NCBI RefSeq assembly: GCF_000721495.1
Contig: NZ_JOHY01000009.1
Coordinates: 124,001-188,000 of the forward strand
Origin: Streptomyces sp. NRRL F-5123
GTDB taxonomy: Bacteria > Actinomycetota > Actinomycetes > Streptomycetales > Streptomycetaceae
Direction of reading: 5' to 3'
Length of the DNA: 64,000 nt
Part shown: piece after piece, positions 36,974 to 46,109 of the stretch
Layout: the number at the start of each line of letters is the position of its first letter
How positions within the stretch are numbered: the first letter of the stretch is position 1
Notes under the pieces: model-generated
Told to the model about the DNA's origin: nothing
Database searches by the model: none
The model's input: only the letters and a program-made list of their open reading frames with translations
Made by a program: the position numbers and the translations under genes

Positions 36974-38260
36974 CTACACCGGCTGCTCCGCCACCGCCGG
37001 GCGCGGGCCGGCCTGCGGGGGGCGTCGTTGGTCGGGGAGGTCGCGGGCGGTGCGGATCGGGGAGAAGGCGAGGATCAGGGCGGCGAGGGGGATGCCCGCG
37101 GTCATGAGGGTCATCGCGGCGCGCAGGCCCAGGGCCGTGCCGAGAGCGCCACCGAGGAGGGCGCCGAGGGGGATCGTGCCGTAGCCGAGGAAGGCGGAGC
37201 TCGCGGTGAGGCGGCCGAGGAGCTCGGGCGGGCAGTAGCGCTGCTGGAAGCTCGCCTTGATGACGTTGCCGCCGACGACGCCCGCGGTGACACAGAAGCC
37301 GCCGGCCACGAAGAGCAGCACACCGGCGCCGCGGGTGGTGAGGGGCATGAGCAGGGCGAGGACGGGGACGGCCAGCTCGAAGAGCAGTGTGGCGCGGGCG
37401 GTGCCGATACGGCGGGCGACCCGGCGGGCGGCGAAGGCGCCGGCGACGCCGCCGGTGCTGGTGGCGGCGATGAGCGTCCCGACGAGGCCGGGCGGCAGGC
37501 CGACGCTGCGGACGAGGAAGACCACCTGGAGGGACTGGTAGCCCATGAGGGCCAGGTTGGAGGCGGCCCCGAAGAGGGCGAAGGTGCGGAACCAGGGGTC
37601 TCCCGCGATGAGGCGCAGGCCCGCGCGGACCTCGTCGGCCAGCGATCCGCGGCGTCGTGCGCGGGTGGCGCGGGGCTCGCGGTGGCGGATGCCGGCCAGG
37701 CAGAGGAGGGAGACGAGGAAGGTCGCGGCGTTGGCGAACAGCCCGTTCACCGCCCCGGCGAGCTGCGCGATGACGCCGCCGGAGCCGAGTCCGGCGAACT
37801 GCGCGGCGGACGCGCTGCCGTGCAGCTTGGCGTTGCCCTCGGGCTGGTCGGCGGGGTCCAGGAGGGCGGGGAGGTAGGCGGTGCAGGCGGTCTGGAAGAA
37901 GACCGCCGCGGTGCCGGCCAGCAGGGCCACCGCGAGGAGGAGCCCGAGGCTCAGCAGCCCGAGCCGGGCTGCGAGGGGGGCTGCGGCGAAGAGCGCGAGG
38001 GAGACCGCGGCCGAGGCCGTCATGACCGGGCGGCGCGGCAGCCGGTCCACCCAGGCGCCCACCGGCAGGCCGATGACCAGCCAGGGCGCCCAGGCGGTGG
38101 CGCTCAGCAGCCCGACCTCGAACGTCCCGGCGTGCAGCGTGGACACGGCGGCCAGCGGCATCGACACCCCGGTGACGGAGGCGCCGAACTTGCCCGCGGT
38201 CTCGCCGCACCACAGCAGGCGGAAGTCGCGGTGGCGGCGCAGCAGGCCCCCGCGGCTCAT
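36974..38260 (-). CDS. MFS transporter (MFS_3/enterobactin-exporter-like)
   Basis: A 428-residue membrane protein with about 12 helices: HRDFRLLWCGETAGKFGASVTGVSMPLAAV opens the first helix, and GLPVGAWVDRLPRRPVM is motif A. This subfamily exports macrolide-like compounds or siderophores. Its ATG at 38260 overlaps the stop of the ArsR-type regulator upstream (ATGA), so it is translated with, and probably controlled by, that regulator. Confidence 0.88.
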   Translation of the reverse strand: MSRGGLLRRHRDFRLLWCGETAGKFGASVTGVSMPLAAVSTLHAGTFEVGLLSATAWAPWLVIGLPVGAWVDRLPRRPVMTASAAVSLALFAAAPLAARLGLLSLGLLLAVALLAGTAAVFFQTACTAYLPALLDPADQPEGNAKLHGSASAAQFAGLGSGGVIAQLAGAVNGLFANAATFLVSLLCLAGIRHREPRATRARRRGSLADEVRAGLRLIAGDPWFRTFALFGAASNLALMGYQSLQVVFLVRSVGLPPGLVGTLIAATSTGGVAGAFAARRVARRIGTARATLLFELAVPVLALLMPLTTRGAGVLLFVAGGFCVTAGVVGGNVIKASFQQRYCPPELLGRLTASSAFLGYGTIPLGALLGGALGTALGLRAAMTLMTAGIPLAALILAFSPIRTARDLPDQRRPPQAGPRPAVAEQPV

Positions 38261-38901
38261 CCGGTGCCCCGGGCCCTGCGGGGGAACGACTGCAACTGCA
38301 CGACGACCGGAAGCGCGTCCGGGGCGGCCTCGGCGCCGGGGGCCGGGGTGTGGCGTGCGACGACGGCCGCGAGCTCCGCGTTGAGCGCTTTCAGCTGGTC
38401 GGGCGTCAGGCGCAGGTCGCGCCAGTCCGCGATGGTGCCGGCGTTGCGCCAGACGGTGTCCCAGTCCTCGTTGACGTAGGCCGTGACGCGGTTGAAGTAC
38501 TGGTGCAGCAGCTCGTGCAGGTAGACGCCGAAGGCGCCCCGGCTGTCGGGGTCGTTCCGGAAGTCGGCGCTGTTCAGCTCGTTCGTGGTGTCCACCCGGC
38601 GCCACCAGCGCTCCCGCTTGGTGCCGCGGCCGACTTCCTCCTCGATGAAGTCGTGCTCGGCGAGGTGGCGCAGGTGCCAGCTGACGGTGCCGGTGTTCTC
38701 GCCGAGGCGCTCGGCGAGCGTGGTGGCGGTGGCCGGGCCGTCCAGGCTGAGGAGTTCGAAGATCTTCATCCGCAGCGGGTGGGCGAGCCCGCGCAGGCTG
38801 CGGGCGTCGAGGCGGCGGGTGGGGCGCGTGGCCGCGGGGGCGGGCCCGTCGGGCGTCGTCACGTCGGGAGCGGTCGCGTCAGGAGTCGTCGCGTCTGGCA
38901 T
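38257..38901 (-). CDS. ArsR-type winged-helix regulator
   Basis: A 214-residue regulator with a repeated Thr/Pro/Asp N-terminal tail, then a winged helix (about residues 30-100: LAHPLRMKIFELLSLDGPATATTLAERLGENTGTVSWHLRHLAEHDF) and a helical C-terminal dimer region. No metal-binding cysteines are seen. ATG at 38901 has no ribosome site and lies 7 bases after a TAATAT -10, so the mRNA is probably leaderless. It forms an operon with the MFS gene. Confidence 0.85.
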   Translation of the reverse strand: MPDATTPDATAPDVTTPDGPAPAATRPTRRLDARSLRGLAHPLRMKIFELLSLDGPATATTLAERLGENTGTVSWHLRHLAEHDFIEEEVGRGTKRERWWRRVDTTNELNSADFRNDPDSRGAFGVYLHELLHQYFNRVTAYVNEDWDTVWRNAGTIADWRDLRLTPDQLKALNAELAAVVARHTPAPGAEAAPDALPVVVQLQSFPRRARGTG

Positions 38902-38908
38902 GGCGGCG

Positions 38909-38944
38909 ATATTACAGAGGATCCTCTGCAGAGGAAACTCTGCA
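38909..38944. promoter_or_regulatory. ArsR-MFS promoter covered by two palindromes
   Basis: On the minus strand TAATAT (38914-38909) is preceded by a 17-base spacer and a weak -35 (TTTCCT). The spacer contains the perfect palindrome CAGAGGATCCTCTG (38915-38928), and TGCAGAG-GAAA-CTCTGCA (38927-38944) covers the -35. Autoregulation by the ArsR-type protein is likely. Confidence 0.65.
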
Positions 38945-38989
38945 ACATGGACACGGCGGTGCCCGCTGCCGCGCGGGTGAACTGCCGCG

Positions 38990-40120
38990 TCAGGCGGGCA
39001 GGGCGTGGATCGGCGTCGACGCGCCGGTCAGCGGCATGCCCGAGGCGCCGGTGCGGCACGCCAGGATCTCCGCGGTGATCGACAGCGCCGTCTCCTCCGG
39101 CGTCCGGGCGCCGAGGCCGAGGCCGATCGGGGAGCGCAGCCGGGCCAGCGCCCCGGTGGGGACGCCGGCCGCGCGCAGCCGGGCCGTCCGGTCGGCGTGG
39201 GTGCGGCGCGAGCCCATCGCCCCGACGTAGCCGAGCGGCAGGCGCAGCGCGCGGGCCAGGACGGGTACGTCGAAGCGCGCGTCGTGGGTGAGGACGCACA
39301 CCGCGGTACGGGCGTCGAGACGGCCTGCCGCGGCTTCGGCGTCGAGGTAGCGGTCGGGGTGGTCGACGACCACCTCGGCCGCGTCCGGGAAGCGGCGCGG
39401 GGTGGTGAAGACGGGCCGCGCGTCGCACACCGTGACCCGGTAGCCGAGGAAGGACCCGGCGCGGGCCAGCGCCGCGGCGACGTCCGTCGCCCCGAACACC
39501 AGCATCCGCGGCGGCGCGGCGTTCGACTCGGCCAGCAGCGTCAGCGGCTCGCCGCAGTGGCTGCCGTCAGCGCCGATCACGAAGGTGCCGGTGCGCCCGG
39601 CGGCGAGCAGCGCGCGGGTCTGCGCGGCCGCGGTGGCGTCGAGCCGCTCGTCGCCGAGGCCGCCCTCGTACGGCAGGTCCGGGCGTACGAGGAGGGCGCG
39701 GCCCAGGAGTCCGGCGGGGCCCGCCACGATCCGGGCGAGCGCCGACACCTCGTCGGCGGCGAACGCGGCCAGGGCGGCGGCGAGTTCGGGACGGGCGGCG
39801 GGGTCGACGCGCTGGACGAGGACGTCGATCTCGCCGCCGCAGGTCAGGCCGACGGCGAAGGCGTCGTCGTCGGACCAGCCGTAGCGGCGCAGCACCGGGC
39901 GCGCCGGCTCCCCTGCGGCCAGGGCCTCCTGGCACAGCAGGTAGACGTCGGCCTCGACGCAGCCGCCGGACACGCTGCCGACGGCGGTGCCGTCCTCGTC
40001 CACGGCGAGCGCGGCCCCGGGCTGCCGCGGCGCGCTGCCGCTGACGGCCACGACCGTCGCCACGGCGAAGGGCCGGCCCGCGGCGCACCACCGGTGCAGA
40101 TCGGCCGCGATGTCCAGCAT
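38990..40120 (-). CDS. xdhC: XdhC-family molybdenum cofactor insertion protein
   Basis: A 376-residue protein that binds and delivers the molybdenum cofactor to xanthine dehydrogenase. The N-terminal XdhC/CoxI domain has VSGSAPRQPGAALAV and SGGCVEADVY; CGGEIDVLVQ follows; the C-terminal Rossmann part has VGAMGSRRTHADRTARL. ATG at 40120 has GAGGAGG 8 bases upstream; a GTG at 40129 is an alternative. It is the last gene of the xdh operon. Confidence 0.9.
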   Translation of the reverse strand: MLDIAADLHRWCAAGRPFAVATVVAVSGSAPRQPGAALAVDEDGTAVGSVSGGCVEADVYLLCQEALAAGEPARPVLRRYGWSDDDAFAVGLTCGGEIDVLVQRVDPAARPELAAALAAFAADEVSALARIVAGPAGLLGRALLVRPDLPYEGGLGDERLDATAAAQTRALLAAGRTGTFVIGADGSHCGEPLTLLAESNAAPPRMLVFGATDVAAALARAGSFLGYRVTVCDARPVFTTPRRFPDAAEVVVDHPDRYLDAEAAAGRLDARTAVCVLTHDARFDVPVLARALRLPLGYVGAMGSRRTHADRTARLRAAGVPTGALARLRSPIGLGLGARTPEETALSITAEILACRTGASGMPLTGASTPIHALPA

Positions 40121-40211
40121 CTCGCTCACCTCCTCGGGCCGGTGGGCCGTTGCGTGCGGGTGGTCGGACGGAATGGGGCGTCCCCCAGGCCGGGGACGGG
40201 GAGACGCGTCC

Positions 40212-42605
40212 CTACTCCGTCAGGTGCTCCGGGCGGACCGGGGCCCGGGTCAGGGCGCGGCCGGTGGCCTGGCGGATGGCGGCCAGGATCGCCGGGGTCG
40301 AGGACAGCGTCGGCGCCTCGCCCACGCCGCGCAGGCCGTACGGGGCGTGGGTGTCGGCGAGTTCGAGGATGTCGACGGGCATGGGCGGGGTGTCGAGGAT
40401 GGTCGGGATCAGGTAGTCGGTGAAGGACGGGTTGCGGACCAGCGCCGTCACCGGGTCGACGACGATCTCCTCCATCACCGCCACGCCGAGGCCCTGCGTG
40501 CTGCCGCCCTGGATCTGGCCGGTGACGGACAGCGGGTTGACGGCCTTGCCCACGTCCTGCGCGCACGCCAGCTCGACGACCTTGACCAGGCCCAGCTCGG
40601 TGTCGACCTCGACGACGGCGCGGTGCGCGGCGAAGCTGTACTGGACGTGCCCGTTGCCCTGCCCGGTGCGCAGGTCGAAGGGCTGCGTGGGGCGGTGGCG
40701 GAATTCCAGCTCCAGGTCGACCGCCTGGTCCCCGAGGACGTCGGCGAGGTCCGCGAGCACCTCGCCGCCGTCGGTGACCACCTTGCCGTCCTCCAGGAGG
40801 AGTTCGGCGGTGGCCCAGGCCGGGTGGTAGGTGCCGAACTTGCGGCGGCCGAGGTCGAGCACCCGCTCCCGTACGGCCTCGCAGGTGTGCTTGACGGCGC
40901 CGCCGGTCATGTACGTCTGGCGAGAGGCGGACGTCGAGCCGGCCGAGCCCACGGTGGTGTCGGCGGGGGCCAGTGTGACCTGGGCGACGCCCAGTTCGCT
41001 GCGGGCGATCTGCGCCTGGACGGTCACCCCGCCCTGGCCGACCTCGGCCATCGCGGTGTGCACGGTGACCACGGGCTCGCCCGCGACGGCCTCGATGCGG
41101 ACGCGGGCGGTGGAGTAGTCGTCGAATCCCTCGGAGAAGCCGACGTTCTTGATGCCGACGGCGTAGCCGACCCCGCGCACGACGCCCTCGCCGTGCGTGG
41201 TGTTGGACAGCCCGCCGGGCAGGGCGCGCAGGTCGGGGCCCTCGGTGGTCTCCCACTGGCGTTCCGGCGGCAGCGGGCGGGCCTTGACGCGGCGCAGCAG
41301 CTCGGCGACGGGCGCTGGGGCGTCGACGACCTGCCCGGTGGGCATGACCGAGCCCTGGCTCATGGCGTTGCGGCGGCGGAAGTCCACAGGATCCAGGCCG
41401 AGTTCGGCGGCGAGCTTGTCCATCTGGGCCTCGTAGGCGAAGCACGCCTGGACGGCGCCGAAGCCGCGCATCGCCCCGCAGGGCGGGTTGTTGGTGTAAA
41501 GGGCGAGCGCCTCGATGTCGACGTCGTCCACGACGTAGGGGCCGACGGCGAGCGAGGCGGCGTTGCCGACGACGGCGGGCGAGGAGGACGCGTACGCCCC
41601 GCCGTCCAGGACGATGCGGCAGCGGACGTGGGTGAGCTTGCCGTCGCGGGTCGCGCCGTGCTCGTACGCGAGCTTGGCGGGGTGGCGGTGGACGTGGCCG
41701 AAGAAGGACTCGAAGCGGTTGTAGACCATCTTCACCGGCTTGCCGGTGCGCAGCGCCAGCAGGCAGCCGTGGATCTGCATCGACAGGTCCTCGCGCCCGC
41801 CGAAGGCGCCGCCGACGCCGGACAGCGTCATGCGCACCTTGCGCTCGGGCAGGCCGAGGACGGGGGCGATCTGCCGCAGGTCGGAGTGCAGCCACTGGGT
41901 GGCGACGTAGAGGTCCACACCGCCGTCCTCGGCAGGCACCGCGAGGCCCGACTCGGGGCCGAGGAAGGCCTGGTCCTGCATGCCGAAGACGTACTCGCCG
42001 CGCACCACGACGTCGGCGCGGGCGGCGGCCGCGGCGGCGTCGCCGCGTACGACCGGCTGCCGGTGGACGACGTTGGGGTGCGGGACGTGTGCGGCGTGGT
42101 GGTCGTCGCGGTCCTCGTGGACGAGGACGGCGCCGGGGCCGGTCGCGCTCGCCTCGTCGGTGACGACGGGCAGCGGCGCGTAGTCGACGCGGATCTTCGC
42201 GGCGGCGCGGCGCGCGGTCTCCGGGTGGTCGGCGGCGACCAGCGCGACGGGCTCGCCGTGGTGGCGGACCTTGCCGTGGGCGAGGACGGGCGTGTCGCGG
42301 AACTCCAGCCCGTAGTGGCGCACTTCGGTGGGCAGGTCGTCGTGGGTGAGCACGGCGTACACCCCGGGGGTGGCGAGCGCCTCGGCGGTGTCGATCGCGG
42401 TGATCCGCGCGTGCGCGACGGTGCTGCGCAGTGTGTGGCCCCACAGCATGTCCTCGTGCCACAGGTCGGAGGCGTACGCGAACTCGCCGGTGACCTTGAG
42501 CGTGCCGTCCGGGCGCGGGGCCGACTCGCCGACGCCGCCGGCGCGTGCGGCGCTGGACTGGGTGAGGCCGGCGGGGGTCAGGCGGGTGCCGTGCGTGGGG
42601 GTCAT
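40212..42605 (-). CDS. Xanthine dehydrogenase, molybdopterin-binding subunit
   Basis: The large subunit (797 residues) that hydroxylates hypoxanthine and xanthine to urate. Molybdenum-site text is complete: GAFGGREDLSMQIHG, CGAMRGFGAVQ, and near the C-terminus GLRGVGEAPTLSSTPAI with the catalytic Glu. ATG at 42605; a GTG at 42614 (GTGA overlap with the upstream stop) is equally possible. Supplies urate to the pucL-uraH-uraD operon at 13-15 kb. Confidence 0.95.
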   Translation of the reverse strand: MTPTHGTRLTPAGLTQSSAARAGGVGESAPRPDGTLKVTGEFAYASDLWHEDMLWGHTLRSTVAHARITAIDTAEALATPGVYAVLTHDDLPTEVRHYGLEFRDTPVLAHGKVRHHGEPVALVAADHPETARRAAAKIRVDYAPLPVVTDEASATGPGAVLVHEDRDDHHAAHVPHPNVVHRQPVVRGDAAAAAARADVVVRGEYVFGMQDQAFLGPESGLAVPAEDGGVDLYVATQWLHSDLRQIAPVLGLPERKVRMTLSGVGGAFGGREDLSMQIHGCLLALRTGKPVKMVYNRFESFFGHVHRHPAKLAYEHGATRDGKLTHVRCRIVLDGGAYASSSPAVVGNAASLAVGPYVVDDVDIEALALYTNNPPCGAMRGFGAVQACFAYEAQMDKLAAELGLDPVDFRRRNAMSQGSVMPTGQVVDAPAPVAELLRRVKARPLPPERQWETTEGPDLRALPGGLSNTTHGEGVVRGVGYAVGIKNVGFSEGFDDYSTARVRIEAVAGEPVVTVHTAMAEVGQGGVTVQAQIARSELGVAQVTLAPADTTVGSAGSTSASRQTYMTGGAVKHTCEAVRERVLDLGRRKFGTYHPAWATAELLLEDGKVVTDGGEVLADLADVLGDQAVDLELEFRHRPTQPFDLRTGQGNGHVQYSFAAHRAVVEVDTELGLVKVVELACAQDVGKAVNPLSVTGQIQGGSTQGLGVAVMEEIVVDPVTALVRNPSFTDYLIPTILDTPPMPVDILELADTHAPYGLRGVGEAPTLSSTPAILAAIRQATGRALTRAPVRPEHLTE

Positions 42606-42610
42606 CGCGC

Positions 42611-43087
42611 TCACCCGGCCTTTCCGGTACGGGCGGCGGCGAGGCGGACTGCGTCGAGGATCTTCTCGTAGCCCGTGCAGCGGCACAGGTTGCCCGACAG
42701 CGCCTCGCGGATGTCGGCGTCGGACGGCGAGGGGTTGCGCTCCAGCAGCTCGTCGGCGGTGATCAGCAGGCCCGGCGTGCAGAAGCCGCACTGCACGGCC
42801 CCGGCGTCGACGAACGCCTGCTGCACCGGGGCGAGTTCGCCTTCCGGTCCGGCCAGTCCCTCGACCGTGTCGACCCGGCGGCCCTCGGCCTGCCCCGCCG
42901 CGACCAGGCAGGAGCACACCGGGACGCCGTCCAGGCGGACCGTGCACGAGCCGCACTCGCCCTGCTCGCAGGCGTTCTTGGCGCCCGGCAGGCCGAGCCG
43001 CTCGCGCAGCACGTACAGCAGGCTCTCGCCCTCCCAGACGTCGTCGGCCTGCCGTCGCCGGCCGTTGACGGTGAACGTCACGCGCAT
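42611..43087 (-). CDS. Xanthine dehydrogenase, [2Fe-2S] subunit
   Basis: A 158-residue electron-transfer subunit with two iron-sulfur clusters: the plant-type N-terminal site CEQGECGSC..C and the C-terminal site CGFCTPG..CRCTGYEKI. It passes electrons from the molybdenum centre to the FAD subunit. ATG at 43087, overlapping the upstream gene by 10 bases. Confidence 0.95.
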   Translation of the reverse strand: MRVTFTVNGRRRQADDVWEGESLLYVLRERLGLPGAKNACEQGECGSCTVRLDGVPVCSCLVAAGQAEGRRVDTVEGLAGPEGELAPVQQAFVDAGAVQCGFCTPGLLITADELLERNPSPSDADIREALSGNLCRCTGYEKILDAVRLAAARTGKAG

Positions 43088-43965
43088 GTCCGGTCCCCCC
43101 TCTCGTCGCGGTACTGCCGCCAGGTCCACTCCAGGGTGCGCCGGGCCAGCACGCCCAGCGCGTGCCTGCGGTACGCCGCGGTGCCGCGCACGTCGTCGAT
43201 CGGGCTCGCGGCGGCGGCCACCAGGACGGCGAACTCCCGTGCCGCGGACGGCGGTACGGGCCGGCCGCTGTCCCACAGCCCCTCCTCGTCGAGCACCGCG
43301 GTCAGGAACTCCTCGGCGGTGCGGGCGCGGACGGGGGTCGGCGCGGCCGAGCCGATGCCGGTGCGGACGGTGCGGGCGTCCGGGTGCAGCGCGATGCCGA
43401 AGGCGCACACCGCGATCACCATCGCGTTGCGCGTGCCGACCTTGGAGAACTGCTGCGGGCCGGTCGCCTTCGCCACGTGCACGGCGCGGATCAGCTCGTC
43501 GGGCGCGAGCGCGTTGCGCTTCACACCGGTGTAGAAGTCGTCGATGGGGATCATCCGGCTCCCCCGCACCGACTCCGCCTCGACCTGCGCGCCCGCCGCG
43601 AGCAGCGCCGGGTGGGCGTCACCGGCGGGTGAGGCGGTGCCCAGGTTGCCGCCGACGCCGCCGCGGTTGCGGATCTGCGGCGAGGCGACCGTACGGCTCG
43701 CGAGCGCCAGGCCCGGCAGCTCGTCCGCCAGGTGGTCGATGACCTGGGCGTACGGGACGGTGGCGCCGAGCCGTACGTCCGTCCCGCCGCTCTCCCACCG
43801 GGCCAGCTCGCCGATCCGGCTGAGATCCAGCAGCTGCCGGGGCTTGCGGTGCTCGTAGGTGATCTCGACCATGACGTCGGTGCCGCCCGCCAGCGGCACG
43901 GCCTCGGGGTGCGCGGCCTTGGCGGCGAGCGCCTCCTGCCAGGTGGCAGGGCGCAGGAAGTCCAT
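43078..43965 (-). CDS. Xanthine dehydrogenase, FAD-binding subunit
   Basis: A 295-residue subunit with the FAD-binding motifs PLAGGTDVMVE (about residues 25-35) and GGVGGNLGTASPAGD (about 105-120) and the CO-dehydrogenase-type C-terminal domain. It transfers electrons to NAD+ or another acceptor. ATG at 43965. First gene of the operon FAD-FeS-Mo-XdhC, transcribed divergently from PucR. Confidence 0.94.
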   Translation of the reverse strand: MDFLRPATWQEALAAKAAHPEAVPLAGGTDVMVEITYEHRKPRQLLDLSRIGELARWESGGTDVRLGATVPYAQVIDHLADELPGLALASRTVASPQIRNRGGVGGNLGTASPAGDAHPALLAAGAQVEAESVRGSRMIPIDDFYTGVKRNALAPDELIRAVHVAKATGPQQFSKVGTRNAMVIAVCAFGIALHPDARTVRTGIGSAAPTPVRARTAEEFLTAVLDEEGLWDSGRPVPPSAAREFAVLVAAAASPIDDVRGTAAYRRHALGVLARRTLEWTWRQYRDERGDRTCA

Positions 43966-44144
43966 GCGGTGCCTCGTCTCCGGGGTTGGCGTCTTCGGGT
44001 GGGCGGGCGGCTCTTCCTGTCCTGTTACACGCTGCGTACGCCCAGTACACGGCGAGTGGGCCGTCCGGGTGCAGTCACCGAAACCATGAAGCGCTTGGCT
44101 GGCCACGCCTGCGGTCTTGTAGATTCCTCTGAAAGAGACCGTGC

Positions 44145-44162
44145 GGAAACCTCACGGTTTCC
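44145..44162. promoter_or_regulatory. Inverted repeat GGAAACC-4-GGTTTCC in the xdh-pucR gap
   Basis: GGAAACCTCACGGTTTCC is a perfect 7-4-7 repeat 88 bases upstream of the pucR start, in a 284-base divergent control region. A possible pucR promoter (TTGGCT 44095-44100, TAGATT 44120-44125, 19-base spacer) lies just before it, so the repeat would sit downstream of the start of transcription. Probable regulator site. Confidence 0.5.
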
Positions 44163-44249
44163 CACCGGCCACACCGGGCGCCGACCAGCCGGCTCGCGCC
44201 CGCGGCGGCACGGCACCGGGACCACGCACGACAGGACAGGGCGACCACG

Positions 44250-45902
44250 ATGCGGCTGCGCGCGCTCCTCGACACCGGAACCCTCGGCCTGCGGCTGCTG
44301 GGCGGCGAGGCCGAACTGGACCGCACCGTCCGCGGCGTGATGACCACGGACCTGCGCGACCCCAGCCGCTACCTCAGCGGCGGCGAGCTGGTGCTCACCG
44401 GGCTGACCTGGCGGCACACGCCCGCCGACAGCGAGGCGTTCGTCCGGCTGCTGGCCGCCGCCGGGGTCGCCGCGCTCGCGGTCGGCGAGGCCGAGCTGCG
44501 CGCCGTCCCCGACGACCTGGTCGAGGCGTGCGCCCGGCACCGGCTGCCGCTGTTCGCCGTCGACGAGCGGGTGGCGTTCGCGACCATCACCGAGTACGTG
44601 GCCCGGCAGGTCTCCGGCGAGCGGGCCGGCGACCTCGCGGCCGTCGTCGAGCGGCACCGCCGGCTGATGTCGTCGGGCCCCGCGGGCGGCGGCCCGGACG
44701 CCGTGCTCGACCTGCTCGGCAGCGACCTGGACCTGCGGGCGTGGGTGCTGTCGGCCACCGGGCGGGAGATCGCCGGCCCCGGCCGCCCCCTGCCCCCGCA
44801 GCTGGGCGCCGAACTCGCCGGGGCCCAGCAGGCCGCGGCCCGCACCGGCCGCCGCGGGCCCTACCGGATCGCGGTGCAGGGCCGTACGTACTCGCTCTTC
44901 CCGGTGAGCGGCGCCGCCGCCGGGACCGACCCGCGGGCCCGGGTGCTCACCGACTGGTTCCTGGCCGTCGAGGCCGACGCGGGCGACTGGCCGGACGAGC
45001 GGCTCGACCTGCTGCGCGGCGTCACCCAGCTGATCGCCGTGGAGCGCGACCGGCGCGACGCCGCCCGGGCCGTCGCACGGCGGCTGGCCGGCGAGATCTT
45101 CGACCTGGTCGCGGGCGGCGGCGCCCCCGCCGAGACCGGCGCCCGGCTGCGCGCCGCCGCCCCCGTCCTCGCGCCCGGCGCCGAGGGCGCGACGTACTGG
45201 CAGATCGTCGTCGCCGCGGTGGACTGGCCCGGCGGCGGACCCGCGGCAGGACCGGCCGCGCAGGCGCTGCTCGAAGAGGTGCTGGCCGGCCCCGCCGCCG
45301 ACGGGCCCGGGCGCGTCGCCGTCGCCCACGCCGAGGGCCAGGCCATGGCGCTCCTCCCGCTCGCCGGCGCCGCGCACGCACCCGGCGAGCCGGGCGGCCC
45401 GCACGACCCGCTCACCGCCGACTCCCTGCACGCCCTGCTGCGCGGCCCGCTCGCCCGCGGCCTCGGCGACGAGGGCCGGCTCACCGCCGGCGTCAGCGCC
45501 GCCGTCTCCTCCCCCGAGGGCCTGCGCGGCGCCCTGGAGGAGGCCCGGCACGCCCGCCGGGTCGCCGCCGCCCGCCCCGGCACCGTCTCGGTCGCCGGGC
45601 ACGAGGAACTCGCCTCGCACGTCCTGCTGCTGCCCTTCGTCCCCGACGACGTCCGCCGCGCCTTCACCGCCCGCCTCCTCGACCCGCTGCGCGCCTACGA
45701 CCGGCGGCACCGCTCCGACCTCATCACCACCCTGGAGGCCTTCCTCGACTGCGACGGCTCCTGGACCCGCTGCGCCACCCGGCTGCACCTGCACGTCAAC
45801 ACGCTGCGGTACCGCATCACCCGTATCGAGCAGCTGACGGGCCGTGACCTGTCCCGCCTCGAAGACAAACTGGACTTCTTCCTGGCGCTGCGGATGAGCT
45901 AG
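44250..45902 (+). CDS. pucR: PucR-family purine catabolism regulator
   Basis: A 550-residue transcription factor. The N-terminal PucR domain (about residues 1-125: VRGVMTTDLRDPSRYLSGGELVLTGLTW) is followed by a middle region and a C-terminal HTH_30 domain (about 490-550: TLEAFLDCDGSWTRCATRLHLHVNTLRYRITRIEQLTGRDLS). In Bacillus, PucR activates xanthine and urate genes. ATG at 44250; divergent from xdh, its most likely target. Confidence 0.9.
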   Translation: MRLRALLDTGTLGLRLLGGEAELDRTVRGVMTTDLRDPSRYLSGGELVLTGLTWRHTPADSEAFVRLLAAAGVAALAVGEAELRAVPDDLVEACARHRLPLFAVDERVAFATITEYVARQVSGERAGDLAAVVERHRRLMSSGPAGGGPDAVLDLLGSDLDLRAWVLSATGREIAGPGRPLPPQLGAELAGAQQAAARTGRRGPYRIAVQGRTYSLFPVSGAAAGTDPRARVLTDWFLAVEADAGDWPDERLDLLRGVTQLIAVERDRRDAARAVARRLAGEIFDLVAGGGAPAETGARLRAAAPVLAPGAEGATYWQIVVAAVDWPGGGPAAGPAAQALLEEVLAGPAADGPGRVAVAHAEGQAMALLPLAGAAHAPGEPGGPHDPLTADSLHALLRGPLARGLGDEGRLTAGVSAAVSSPEGLRGALEEARHARRVAAARPGTVSVAGHEELASHVLLLPFVPDDVRRAFTARLLDPLRAYDRRHRSDLITTLEAFLDCDGSWTRCATRLHLHVNTLRYRITRIEQLTGRDLSRLEDKLDFFLALRMS

Positions 45903-46109
45903 TGATCCCGTTCACAAGATGTGATCTCCGACCCCTTGGCGGAAGCCCCCGCCGCGTGCTGAACTTCGGCAACCGGCAGGCACGCGGACAACTGCCGGAC
46001 ACATGAACCCGATACCGCACCGCGGGGGGTCGGCGCGGACGTCCAGTTCCCTGCACTGCTGCACGGCACGCACAACTCGCACTGGCTCGACGACGCGCTT
46101 GGGGGAGAA

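Noticed and set aside
45903..46109. GATC-flanked sequence and possible leader peptide between pucR and the TPR-like gene
   Set aside because: No frame with a start, ribosome site and reasonable length; no clear promoter pair.
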